From: Anaerolineae bacterium | Lineage (GTDB): Bacteria > Chloroflexota > Anaerolineae > Promineifilales > Promineifilaceae | Length of the DNA stretch: 38,736 nucleotides | NCBI GenBank assembly: GCA_015486215.1 | Contig: WFSA01000220.1 | Coordinates: forward strand, 1-38,736 | Reading direction: 5' to 3' | In this document: one piece after another, positions 1 to 7,450 of the stretch | Layout: each line of letters opens with the position of its first letter | How positions within the stretch are numbered: position 1 is the stretch's first letter | Notes under the pieces: model-generated | What the model was told of the DNA's origin: nothing | The model's input: the letters and a program-made list of their open reading frames with translations, nothing else | The model's database searches: none | Made by a program: the position numbers and the translations under genes

Positions 1-17
1 ATACCTATCTGATGGGA

Positions 18-184
18 GTTGCGGGAATTCTGATTCCCGCAACAAATAAGATACAAAGACTTCCGCCAGCGTGTACTAGTATAACTTGGCCTAAGTTCTT
101 AGATGATATACGCCGCCTGTATCGGGAATCGGAATTCCCGATACTTGTCTGGTATGAGGTTGCGGGAATTCCGATTCCCGCAAC
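18..184. repeat. Three GGGAAT-N4-ATTCCC palindromes with duplicated flanks
   Basis: Perfect 11-bp inverted repeats with 4-nt spacers lie at 18-43 (GTTGCGGGAAT arms), 119-144 (GTATCGGGAAT arms) and 159-184 (GTTGCGGGAAT arms). The first and third are each followed by CAACAAATAA and then, a little further on, ACTTCCGCCAGC (59-70 and 211-222), so a larger unit is duplicated. Spacing is irregular and there are no uniform spacers, so this is not a CRISPR array. It lies directly upstream of the lipoprotein gene. Function unknown; a REP-like repeat or a regulatory array are both possible. Confidence 0.7.
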
Positions 185-278
185 AAATAATCGCAAGAAA
201 ACCCCGAAGAACTTCCGCCAGCAGTTACAAGTATCATATTTCACAAGAAGTTCTATGAAGTCCCACAAGGAGCGCATC

Positions 279-2270
279 ATGTCTTCCCTAAAAAAGAAAC
301 GCCCATTCATAAACACCTATAGTTTACCAATCACCCTTTTTATTGCCTTATTTATTTCAGCTTGTTCATTAGCAACGATTGCGCCGTCAACCTCACCGGT
401 AGACGGCGATACAGAATCAACGGTGGCAACAGCTATCGCGGCCACCATAGCATCGGGAGCAATGGCCGATACTGCCACCAATAATGGTGCATCAGCAAAC
501 GCAGGGGAAGCGACTGTTACCATTGCCGCTAATAGCACCCTGCCGCCCACGCCGCAAAGCCCGCCGGCACAGCCCACACCCAACAGTGCAGGTTCAGCCG
601 CAACTGAAACACCTTCGAATAATGGTCAATCAGCAGCCGATGTCACATTGCCCGCCTTCACCAATGTAGGCACAGCGAGCGACAATGTCTATTATGGTGA
701 CATCTCCTGCGGATCATCAATGGTCACTGTCCAAGCAACGGTCAGTGATAATACGGGCATCAGCCAAGTATGGGTCAACTATCTGTTTGCGGGTAATATG
801 GGAGGCGGCAATTGGAATCAGGTCAATTTAACGGCCGTTGGCAACAATAATTACGAAGTAGACATAGACATTGCCCTGCTCGTCAATAACGATCTGCAAG
901 GAGAGGATGGCGTGATGCAATATCAAGTTTACGCCATAGATGGGGCGGGAAATACGGCCGTTATGCCCGACGGTCACCCCTACGGAGTCAGCGTCACCCA
1001 TTGCAATCCTGCTGGGGCACAACCACAACCCAATAACGGCATCAGCATCGAAAACAGCCAATGGTCTCCTGATGTCAACACCTTTTATTACGGCGCATGT
1101 GCCGCCGATCAACCCACCCAGATCAATATACAAAGTTCAATTGAGCCGCGCGACCAGATTGATGTTGCCGAAATCGTCTACAGTTATGGAAACGACTCCA
1201 TAACATCTCCTGAATATACGGTAGATTTATTCGAGTTAGGCATAGGTGATATGGCTGGCGACATAGATACCGCGTGGCAAGCGGCTGACACTTTAGGCGT
1301 AGAGAACGGCCATATTAATATACGCATCCATGTAGTGGATAGAAATGGCAACGCAATGGACAGTTTGCAAATCAGATTAGCAATGGAGCCTTGTGCCGTA
1401 CTTGGCGATCCACCCGCCCTTATGATGCCGACCATTAACTATTTTAATGCGCCTGTCTCCGCCGCTGTCGGCGATACAGTCACCTTAGATTGGGATGTAT
1501 CCGATGCTTGCAAGGTATTCTTAGATGGCGATGAGGTGAACGCGCACGACAGCTTCCAATACGTTATCCCCATTCGCAAACCCGGCTCATTTCATGAACA
1601 CATGTTGACCGCATGGGGATCAAGTTGCAGCAATTTGACAGAGGCAGAGTCTGTTACTTCTATTCTAACGGAGGCAGATGGAAATGGGAATGGGAACGGC
1701 AATAATGCGGTATTGTTTGTGAACAACAGCTCTCATCCCATGATTTCATTGGTAGTTGATGGGGTAGAACTGCTGCGGAAAGAGCAGTCAGCAATCGCTG
1801 TCGGCGGCACAAAAACAGTAGAGGTATCTGCTGGCTCACATAATTTTATCGCTTCTAATGGCTGGTGGGCGTTTGGTGTCCGCAATGAAATGTACACCTT
1901 CTCTGGCACGTTCGAAGCGCAGGATGGTGTTGCCCAGACATTTAGAGACCCCAGTATTGCCGATCTGCTCACTGATTGGCAAAATAGCCGCTATTTTGGA
2001 GCGTTCTACATGGATAGTGACTTGAACGCGCACGCGGCGGGGTTCTGTTTCTATGCTGATGGTACGTTTGTGGAATTTGATAATGGGGTTCAGGTGGACA
2101 ACGGCCGTTTTGAACAGATCGACAGCAACGGCCAAATGGTCAGCACGCGGCTGATAGGGAAAAGCGTTTCAGTGGAAGCGTTGTATTATAATGCGTTCGG
2201 CACGCTGGATGTGCCGCGCGGCAATCTAGTGGATGAATTCGCGGCAGATAACAGCGTCGCTTGTCCATAA
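279..2270 (+). CDS. Large secreted lipoprotein with Ig-like segments
   Basis: A 663-residue protein with a lysine-rich N-terminus, a hydrophobic stretch and a lipobox ending ISAC (Cys29), so it is predicted to be exported by Sec and lipidated. Residues ~30-120 are Ala/Thr/Ser/Pro-rich and look like a flexible linker. After this come segments with beta-sandwich character: one around 'VTVQATVSDNTGISQVWVNY' typical of Ig-like repeats, a second similar one, a third around the Cys-containing 'DWDVSDACKVFLDG', a short GNGNGN linker, and a C-terminal domain without a recognisable family. The reading frame stays open upstream to position 12, but the ATG at 279 follows AAGGAG-like bases (267-272) and starts exactly at the signal peptide. 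The upstream part only translates the palindromic repeats. Function unknown; surface or binding role inferred. Confidence 0.85.
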   Translation: MSSLKKKRPFINTYSLPITLFIALFISACSLATIAPSTSPVDGDTESTVATAIAATIASGAMADTATNNGASANAGEATVTIAANSTLPPTPQSPPAQPTPNSAGSAATETPSNNGQSAADVTLPAFTNVGTASDNVYYGDISCGSSMVTVQATVSDNTGISQVWVNYLFAGNMGGGNWNQVNLTAVGNNNYEVDIDIALLVNNDLQGEDGVMQYQVYAIDGAGNTAVMPDGHPYGVSVTHCNPAGAQPQPNNGISIENSQWSPDVNTFYYGACAADQPTQINIQSSIEPRDQIDVAEIVYSYGNDSITSPEYTVDLFELGIGDMAGDIDTAWQAADTLGVENGHINIRIHVVDRNGNAMDSLQIRLAMEPCAVLGDPPALMMPTINYFNAPVSAAVGDTVTLDWDVSDACKVFLDGDEVNAHDSFQYVIPIRKPGSFHEHMLTAWGSSCSNLTEAESVTSILTEADGNGNGNGNNAVLFVNNSSHPMISLVVDGVELLRKEQSAIAVGGTKTVEVSAGSHNFIASNGWWAFGVRNEMYTFSGTFEAQDGVAQTFRDPSIADLLTDWQNSRYFGAFYMDSDLNAHAAGFCFYADGTFVEFDNGVQVDNGRFEQIDSNGQMVSTRLIGKSVSVEALYYNAFGTLDVPRGNLVDEFAADNSVACP

Positions 2271-2275
2271 ATTCG

Positions 2276-2304
2276 AGGGGCGACCCAGCGAGCGGGTCGC
2301 CCCT
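2276..2304. terminator. Hairpin between convergent genes (GGGGCGACC repeat)
   Basis: A perfect 11-bp stem (AGGGGCGACCC / GGGTCGCCCCT) with a 7-nt loop sits six bases after the lipoprotein stop and just before the end of the convergent TRAP operon. There is no T-tract. A related GGGCGACC/GGTCGCCC hairpin occurs at 31971-31991, so this may be a dispersed repeat used as a bidirectional terminator. Confidence 0.5.
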
Positions 2305-2310
2305 ACCATA

Positions 2311-3777
2311 TTATTTACCCAAATTGACCAGCCACGTCACCGTAGCGGGGAAGAGCATCACAATAATTAAGCCAACCCCTTGTAGAACCATAAACGGCAG
2401 TGCCCCCTTATGAATATCCGACGTTTTCACCTCCGGAGGGGCAACACTTTGTAGATAGAATAACGAGAATCCTACAGGCGGCGAGATAAAGGCCATATTC
2501 AAATTGATAGCCATCATCACACTAAACCAGACCAGATCAACCCCCAGCGCAAGAGCGGCGGGAACAAAGATCGGCATAACAATAAAGCTGATTTCCAAAA
2601 ATTCCAAATTGATTCCCAACAGAAACACAGCGATATTAGCGACAATGATGAAGCCCCAGAAACCGCCCGGTAATGTTGTCAGAAACTCTTTAGCTAATCG
2701 TTGACCGCCAAGTTGGTCAAATATAAGGCCGAAGAATGTAGAAGCGAATAGAATCATCAAGACTAATGCGGTGATATTTGCCGTTTGACGGGCAGAAGCC
2801 TTCAACATTTCCCAGTTTAAGTTCTTGTTCATCAACGCCAATGTCAGCGCACCAGCAGCCCCTACCGCACCAGCTTCCGTCGGTGTGGCGAAGCCAAAGA
2901 AGATGCTACCCAAAACGGAGAAAATCAGAAGTAACGGCGGAACGACGGATAACAACGTTTTACGCGCCAACGCCCACCCTTTGATGGTACGCGCTTCTGG
3001 CGGCAAGGCGGGGGCATCTTCTGGGCGGACAATCGCCACATAAACGACGTATAAGGCGTATAAGCCAGCCAAAATCAAGCCGGGGATGAGTGCGCCAAGA
3101 AAGAGGTCGCCAACTGAGATACCAACTTGATCACTTAAAACGACGAGAACGATGCTGGGCGGCAATAGTTGTGCCAATGTCCCTGTCGAGATAATAATTC
3201 CTGTCGCTAATTTATGTTCGTAGCCGTATTTCAACATAATGGGCAATGATAGAATACCCATCACGATGACGGTTGCGGCGACAACGCCTGTAGCTGCTGC
3301 TAATAAGGTTCCTACAAGGACGACGGCTAAGGCGACACCGCCGCGCAGAGGGCCTAGTAGAATACCAATTGTAGTCAGCAACTCCTCTGCCAAGCCCGAC
3401 TTTTCAAAAACAGCTCCCATGAATACGAAGAAGGGAATTGCTAATAAAGTGAAATCGGACATCGATCCAAACCAACGATTTTGCAATAAGAGCAATCGAG
3501 CAAAGGGAAATAATCCTGTAGCCATACCGATTAGGGAGAATACAATTCCTGTGCCTGCAAATGAGAAAGCGACGGGGTAGCCGCTCAAAATTAGGGCGAG
3601 GAAAAAGTCGAACATGACGATTGAGTACCAGCGTGGATCGTGGGTTAAGGCGACCAGTATACCAAAGATGCCAAAGGCGATTGAGGTGATGGTATACGAG
3701 CGTAACGCTGAGTTTCCGCGTTTCCAAAGTATGGGGAATAGTAGTATTGATGCTAATGCGAGCCATTGAAATATCAT
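2311..3777 (-). CDS. TRAP transporter large permease subunit (DctM-like)
   Basis: A 488-residue, very hydrophobic protein with about 12 or more membrane segments. This is the DctM subunit of a tripartite ATP-independent periplasmic (TRAP) transporter, which forms the ion-coupled transport channel in the cytoplasmic membrane. Family marks visible include the early '[14 protein letters not shown]' segment, 'AIPFFVFMG', '[18 protein letters not shown]' and the C-terminal '[18 protein letters not shown]'. It is longer than the usual ~430 residues, as in the mannitol/chloroaromatic-type subgroup, with an extra cytoplasmic loop around residues 250-275. It starts 20 nt after the small-subunit gene ends, with an AAGGAAC ribosome site. 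The substrate cannot be read from the sequence. The solute-binding DctP/TAXI gene is not adjacent. Confidence 0.93.
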   Translation of the reverse strand: MIFQWLALASILLFPILWKRGNSALRSYTITSIAFGIFGILVALTHDPRWYSIVMFDFFLALILSGYPVAFSFAGTGIVFSLIGMATGLFPFARLLLLQNRWFGSMSDFTLLAIPFFVFMGAVFEKSGLAEELLTTIGILLGPLRGGVALAVVLVGTLLAAATGVVAATVIVMGILSLPIMLKYGYEHKLATGIIISTGTLAQLLPPSIVLVVLSDQVGISVGDLFLGALIPGLILAGLYALYVVYVAIVRPEDAPALPPEARTIKGWALARKTLLSVVPPLLLIFSVLGSIFFGFATPTEAGAVGAAGALTLALMNKNLNWEMLKASARQTANITALVLMILFASTFFGLIFDQLGGQRLAKEFLTTLPGGFWGFIIVANIAVFLLGINLEFLEISFIVMPIFVPAALALGVDLVWFSVMMAINLNMAFISPPVGFSLFYLQSVAPPEVKTSDIHKGALPFMVLQGVGLIIVMLFPATVTWLVNLGK

Positions 3778-3797
3778 GATTTTGTTCCTTTTATCCT

Positions 3798-4460
3798 TTA
3801 CTCAATCCGTATAGGAGCTTCTGTATCTGGTTCGTCAGAGGCAAATATGTCGCCTTGACCGCGCGTGATGGCAAATAACCGAATCATTTCGGCTATCGTT
3901 TGCAAAAGTAGAAGGGCGAATACGAATAGCACCATCGTTTTGATAGGTGCGCGGTTCAGTCCATTGGGATCGGGAGATATTTCACCGCAATAGCGGCCCA
4001 TCACATTAAATATATCTAAAAAGTAGGTGACGGCAGAGCCGCCGTCTCCTTGAAAACACCACTCGCCATTCGGCCGTTTGCCCCACGAAGTTAAAATTGG
4101 TGACCAAGTGACGTAAATGGCTAATAGAGTGAAGGGGATAAGAGCAATAAAATTACCAACAATATCAATCATTGCTTTTAGTTTTGGAGATTGCTCTGCA
4201 TACCAAAAGTCAACGCGGACATTGACCTGATGTCTGAGTATGTATGGAAATCCAAGCAAAAAGATGAGTGCATATAGATACCATTGTAATTCAATTAGAA
4301 CGTTATTAGTTAATTTTAGGCCGACGACTTGGCCTGTGTATCGTAAAACAACGTTGAGGAATCCCATAAAAACCGTAATAAGTACGATGTAAACAGGGAT
4401 GTTTCCTATCCAATCTGTTATTTTGTCCACGAAATCTACATATTTTTTCAAAATACGCAC
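3798..4460 (-). CDS. TRAP transporter small permease subunit (DctQ-like)
   Basis: A 220-residue protein with four predicted membrane segments (about residues 17-38, 55-75, 95-120 and 175-195). The '[13 protein letters not shown]' and '[30 protein letters not shown]' segments are typical of the DctQ family. It pairs with DctM downstream in the same operon. The start is GTG at 4460: a good GGAGGT site lies 8 nt upstream, and an ATG nearer the ribosome site is out of frame and closes after five codons. A Cys-containing loop of about 35 residues precedes the last membrane helix. Upstream lies nearly 1 kb of repeats rather than a binding-protein gene. Confidence 0.9.
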   Translation of the reverse strand: MRILKKYVDFVDKITDWIGNIPVYIVLITVFMGFLNVVLRYTGQVVGLKLTNNVLIELQWYLYALIFLLGFPYILRHQVNVRVDFWYAEQSPKLKAMIDIVGNFIALIPFTLLAIYVTWSPILTSWGKRPNGEWCFQGDGGSAVTYFLDIFNVMGRYCGEISPDPNGLNRAPIKTMVLFVFALLLLQTIAEMIRLFAITRGQGDIFASDEPDTEAPIRIE

Positions 4461-4743
4461 GGCATGTTACCTCCATTGTGATTGCTTCTTATTTAATTTA
4501 TTTCCTTGTGTTTGAAGACGAAGAATCATACCAAATTTTCAATGATAAGCGAATAATCTTCGGAGATAAACGGGGGCGGTTGTATACTCAAAAATTGGAC
4601 ACTGATTGCACAGATGAACATAGATTGTCGGGATAAATGCGGATAGATTAAAAGAAACTTGCGCTCATCCTGATAACCGTGAAAATTTGCGCTCTATTAA
4701 ACTGTAAGGATGCTTGGGAACGAGAATTTAATAACTTATGGAA

Positions 4744-4865
4744 GTATCTTTTCAATATTTCGGGGTGATTATAACAGATGAAGAAAGGAACAGATTGCGT
4801 TAGTCGAGAAAACCTGTTTTTTTCTAATCTGTTGTACTCTTGCCCCCAGATTTTTGAGAGGATAC
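4744..4865. mobile_element. MITE family B, copy B1
   Basis: A 122-bp element running from GTATCTTTTCAATATT to a GAGAGGATAC end, with the inner arms ('TAACAGAT', 'AATCTGTTGTA') also inverted. It is flanked by TTATGGAA and TTGTGGAA, a 7/8 match to an 8-bp target duplication. Related copies lie at 10736-10878, 21976-22098 and 34940-35062. No coding capacity. Confidence 0.8.
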
Positions 4866-4920
4866 TTGTGGAACTTCAAATTGTCATTCCTTAGGGAAAA
4901 CTCGTAAATAACTGTGGCCA

Positions 4921-4953
4921 AGGTGACAGGCACTTGCCAAGTGCCTGTCACCT
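4921..4953. repeat. 33-bp perfect palindrome
   Basis: The arm AGGTGACAGGCACTTG, one central C and its exact reverse complement form a perfect 33-bp palindrome, able to form a cruciform or a 16-bp hairpin. It sits between MITE B1 and the ABC permease relic, with no gene start nearby. It could be a REP-like dispersed sequence, but no second copy lies in the window. Confidence 0.75.
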
Positions 4954-4983
4954 GAAAGTCCAAAGTTAAAAACGAACCATCCC

Positions 4984-5298
4984 TTAGATGTTGATCGTGC
5001 TTCCTGATTCGTAGCGGCGCAGGCCGATGTAGAAAACGGCCGTTGCTATCCTCCCCCACATCAAAAATGCGACTCCCCATAAAGCGAGCAGCAGCATCCT
5101 ATTCCCCGTTTTCGTAATTTGAACAGGAATCGCGGTATCTTCTCAATAAATCGTGGACAAGACTTGACAAATTTCATCAGCACTTTATTTTACACGAGTA
5201 CCATTAGGAAAATTTGTCAAGTCTCCCCAGAATACTGAGAAGATACGAATCGCGCCTATGGAAAATGCGGGGATCAACGTATGAAGGAGGAACGGCCG
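4984..5298 (-). pseudogene. Relic of ABC-2 type permease C-terminus, split by MITE A1
   Basis: Removing the 112-bp MITE A1 (5135-5246) and one copy of its 8-bp duplication joins an open minus-strand frame of about 64 codons ending at 4984-4986. It reads '..RPFLLHTLIPAFSIGAIPVQITK..' and then '..WGRIATAVFYIGLRRYESG..'. A hydrophobic segment followed by a 'GLRRYESG' tail is how many ABC-2 family permeases end. The frame is closed by a stop just upstream of 5298, so only the C-terminus survives. The MITE insertion and the open frame are seen directly. The family assignment is from recall of the tail motif and is tentative. Confidence 0.45.
5135..5246 (-). mobile_element. MITE family A, copy A1 with 8-bp TSD
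   Basis: A 112-bp element bounded by GTATCTTCTCAATA and its inverse, with long internal complementarity (GACTTGACAAATTT in both arms). It is flanked by perfect 8-bp duplications GAATCGCG at 5127-5134 and 5247-5254. It lies in the reverse orientation relative to copies A2, A3 and A5. It interrupts an ABC-2 permease relic. On the plus strand it contains a TTGACA (5164-5169), 16 nt, TATTTT (5186-5191) pair pointing at the tetR-type gene. Confidence 0.92.
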
Positions 5299-5333
5299 TC
5301 AACCCTGCTTCAGTTTTCCACTCCTCCGTTTCC

Positions 5334-5362
5334 TTGATAATCTCATGCCCACATCATAAAAT
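5334..5362 (+). promoter_or_regulatory. Sigma70-type promoter of the TetR gene
   Basis: TTGATA (5334-5339), a 17-nt spacer and TAAAAT (5357-5362) make a good -35/-10 pair. The -10 directly abuts the palindromic operator at 5362-5378, an arrangement expected for autorepression. Confidence 0.55.
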
Positions 5363-5378
5363 GTTATCAATGATAACA
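5362..5378. promoter_or_regulatory. Palindromic operator, probable TetR binding site
   Basis: TGTTATCA-A-TGATAACA is a perfect 17-bp palindrome immediately downstream of the predicted -10. A further half-site TGATAACA lies at 5409-5416, right before the start codon. Binding of the adjacent TetR-family product is inferred from position and symmetry. Confidence 0.65.
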
Positions 5379-5418
5379 ATAGTAAAGATATATAACTTTA
5401 GTTTAGACTGATAACATT

Positions 5419-6120
5419 ATGACAAAAACCCGCCGTGAGCGCATCCGCGCCGCCACAATAAACGAAATAAAAGAGATCGCCCGCCAACAGATGGGAGAAA
5501 GCGGAGCCGGCGCGCTCTCGCTTCGTGCCATCTCCCGTGAGATGGGGATGAGCAGCCCCGCCCTTTACCGCTACTTTGCCAGCCGTGATGATTTAGTCAC
5601 TGCGTTGCTCGTAGATGTGTACACAGCTTTTGCGGACGCGCTGGAAATGGCGCGAGACGGCCGTTTACAAGGAGATCATATCGGTCGTTTTACCGCCGTC
5701 GCCTGCGCTTACCGCGACTGGGCGGTGGCAAGCCCGCAAGAGTACGCCCTCATTTTCGGTGTACCTATTCCCGGATATAAAGCCCCCAGCGATGTGACTA
5801 GCCCAATCGCCGCTCGCAGCATGATCGTCTTCTTAGACGTATTGGTGAATGCTGAAAAGGCGGGAAAAGCAGATTTCTCTGACAGTTACGTCGCCATCAC
5901 CCCTGCCGTGGCAGCGCAACTGCAACCGTGGGTTGATAAATTGCAATTCGATGGGGATATAGAGATCTTATACACAGCGATGAGCAACTGGAGCCTAATG
6001 CACGGTCTCGTGTCATTAGAAATTTTCGGTCATTTCGACTTGTGCATAACAGACGTAAGCTCCGGTGAACTCTACCGAACAGAAGTGGCAGCATTAGCAA
6101 AACGATTAAGCATACAATGA
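5419..6120 (+). CDS. TetR/AcrR family transcriptional regulator
   Basis: A 233-residue repressor-type protein. The N-terminal helix-turn-helix covers about residues 10-60, with the recognition region 'LSLRAISREMGMSSPALYRYFASRDDLVTALL' split by the usual Gly and ending in the YRYF motif. The C-terminal ligand domain contains 'AYRDWAVASPQEYALIF', characteristic of the WHG-type TetR C-terminal group. The gene is preceded by a promoter/operator palindrome and is followed after 29 nt by the oxidoreductase gene, with which it probably forms an operon, so it likely controls itself and that enzyme. No clear Shine-Dalgarno precedes the ATG. The ligand is unknown. Confidence 0.92.
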   Translation: MTKTRRERIRAATINEIKEIARQQMGESGAGALSLRAISREMGMSSPALYRYFASRDDLVTALLVDVYTAFADALEMARDGRLQGDHIGRFTAVACAYRDWAVASPQEYALIFGVPIPGYKAPSDVTSPIAARSMIVFLDVLVNAEKAGKADFSDSYVAITPAVAAQLQPWVDKLQFDGDIEILYTAMSNWSLMHGLVSLEIFGHFDLCITDVSSGELYRTEVAALAKRLSIQ

Positions 6121-6149
6121 ACGAGCATCACCCGAAAAATGGAGAATAG

Positions 6150-6224
6150 ATGAACTATAAACAGGTACTTATCACAGAATTCGGCAACCCAGACGTATCT
6201 TCTCAGTATTCTGGGGAGACTTGA
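6150..6224 (+). pseudogene. Original 5' end of the oxidoreductase gene, cut by MITE A2
   Basis: ATG 6150 follows a good GGAG site (6141-6144) and begins MNYKQVLITEFGNP, the normal beginning of this enzyme family. After codon 15 the frame enters MITE A2 and ends at TGA 6222-6224 inside the element. The codons after the element continue with 'PDVMKVVEKE', so the uninterrupted gene would have read ...FGNPDVMKVV.... The insertion plus duplication is 120 bp, which keeps the frame but brings in the stop. Confidence 0.85.
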
Positions 6225-6306
6225 CAAATTTTCCTAATGATACGCGTGTAAAATAAAGTGCTGATGAAATTTGTCAACTCTTGTCCACGATTTATTGAGA
6301 AGATAC
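6195..6306 (+). mobile_element. MITE family A, copy A2, inside a coding sequence
   Basis: A full-length 112-bp copy with intact GTATCTTCTCA ends. The flanks ACCCAGAC and GCCCAGAT are an 8-bp duplication with one change in each copy; the core CCCAGA is exact. It has inserted at codon 15 of the MDR oxidoreductase gene. It provides a GTG (6258) and an ATG (6264) in frame with the rest of the gene. Confidence 0.92.
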
Positions 6307-7283
6307 GCCCAGATGTTATGAAAGTGGTCGAAAAAGAGACACTGCCCGAACCATCAGCAAATAAAGTACGGGTCAAACTGTTGGCCGCCAGTGCCACCTT
6401 CACCGATACGATGGTACGCAAAGGAGTCTATTACGGTTTCAAGGAGAAGCCGCCGCTCTCTCCGGGCTACGATATGGTCGGCATGGTGGATAAACTCGGT
6501 ACGGCCGTTGCCAACTCAACGCTAAGAACCGGGCAGACGGTCGCCGATCTGACAGTGTGGGGCGCATACACCGAATATATGATCCGCCCAGCCGATTCAC
6601 TCATCCCCGTCCCCGATGGGATAGACCCCGCCGAAGCAGTCAGCGTGGTTTTATCCTATATGACCGCCTACCAAATGCTACATCGGGTGGCAAAAGTGAA
6701 GCGCGGGCAAAGTATTCTCGTTCATGGAGCGGGAGGCGCAGTGGGAACAGCGTTGATCGAGTTAGGCCGCTTGCTTGACTTAAACATGTACGGAACAGCC
6801 TCTGCATCAAAGCGTGAATTGGTGCAAAAATTAGGCGTGATACCGATTGATTATAGGAAGGAGGATTTTGTCACCCGCCTGCAAACTGAGGGCAAAGTTG
6901 ATGCCGCTTTCGATGCCATCAGCGGCGAAAATTTCAAGCGTTCCTTCAACTCCTTGAAAAAAGGGGGCATACTCATCCCGTATGGGTTTTATGATCAAGC
7001 GATGGGCAGAGGGGGCAATGTAGTACTAGATTATATGAAGGTGATGCTGTGGAATGTGCTACCCAACGGCCGTAGAGCCTCTTTCTACTCCATCACCGAT
7101 CTTCACAAAAAGAACCCCGACTGGTTCAAAGAGGATTTAGGCGCACTCTTCACCCTATTAGCAGAAGGAAAAATCAAACCAACCATCGAACGACGCATGA
7201 AATTAGAAGATGCCGTTGAAGCACATAAATTGATCGAGAGCGCGGCCGTTAAAGGAAGGATTGTATTAAGGGTGGCAGAGTAG
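6258..7283 (+). CDS. MDR superfamily NAD(P)-dependent oxidoreductase (quinone reductase-like), MITE-altered N-terminus
   Basis: A medium-chain dehydrogenase/reductase of the zinc-free quinone oxidoreductase type. The GroES-like fold comes first (reading 'LPEPSANKVRVKLLAASATFTDTMVRKG' in part, 'GYDMVGMVDKLG'), then a Rossmann domain with 'ILVHGAGGAVGTALIELGRLL' and 'GTASASKRELVQKLGV', which fits NADPH binding. The zinc ligands of alcohol dehydrogenases are absent. As it stands, the frame opens inside MITE A2: GTG 6258, ATG 6264, or the ancestral internal ATG 6318. None has a good ribosome site. The first ~16-18 residues are MITE-encoded in place of the natural start at 6150. The product lacks the first beta strand, or is expressed poorly. 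Reading after 6307 is intact to the stop. Confidence 0.85.
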   Translation: MLMKFVNSCPRFIEKIRPDVMKVVEKETLPEPSANKVRVKLLAASATFTDTMVRKGVYYGFKEKPPLSPGYDMVGMVDKLGTAVANSTLRTGQTVADLTVWGAYTEYMIRPADSLIPVPDGIDPAEAVSVVLSYMTAYQMLHRVAKVKRGQSILVHGAGGAVGTALIELGRLLDLNMYGTASASKRELVQKLGVIPIDYRKEDFVTRLQTEGKVDAAFDAISGENFKRSFNSLKKGGILIPYGFYDQAMGRGGNVVLDYMKVMLWNVLPNGRRASFYSITDLHKKNPDWFKEDLGALFTLLAEGKIKPTIERRMKLEDAVEAHKLIESAAVKGRIVLRVAE

Positions 7284-7311
7284 TCAGATCGCAAAGCCAA
7301 TTTATGCGAGT

Positions 7312-7340
7312 TTGACTTGCCAATTTTGGACAGGTATAAT
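7312..7340 (+). promoter_or_regulatory. Sigma70-type promoter for the DUF4388/GTPase operon
   Basis: TTGACT (7312-7317), 17-nt spacer, TATAAT (7335-7340): near-consensus, in the gap between the oxidoreductase stop and the DUF4388 gene. The predicted leader is about 100 nt. Confidence 0.7.
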
Positions 7341-7450
7341 GTTCCTGCGTGAGAAATTGTGACCTATCTTTCGCGCAATATGTATACATTTCAATACAGG
7401 ATAAGTATCTACTTTTAGTAAGATTGAAATCAGATAGCAGGAATTGAATT

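Noticed and set aside
18-222. CRISPR array
   Set aside because: The units are palindromes of two kinds with irregular spacing and no unique uniform spacers; no cas genes.
12-278. Extension of the lipoprotein gene up to position 12
   Set aside because: It only translates the palindromic repeats; the ATG at 279 has a ribosome site and starts the signal peptide.
5214-5411. Small plus-strand ORF beginning in MITE A1
   Set aside because: Its first residues come from the MITE end, its TTG start has no ribosome site, and the rest overlaps the permease relic and the TetR promoter.
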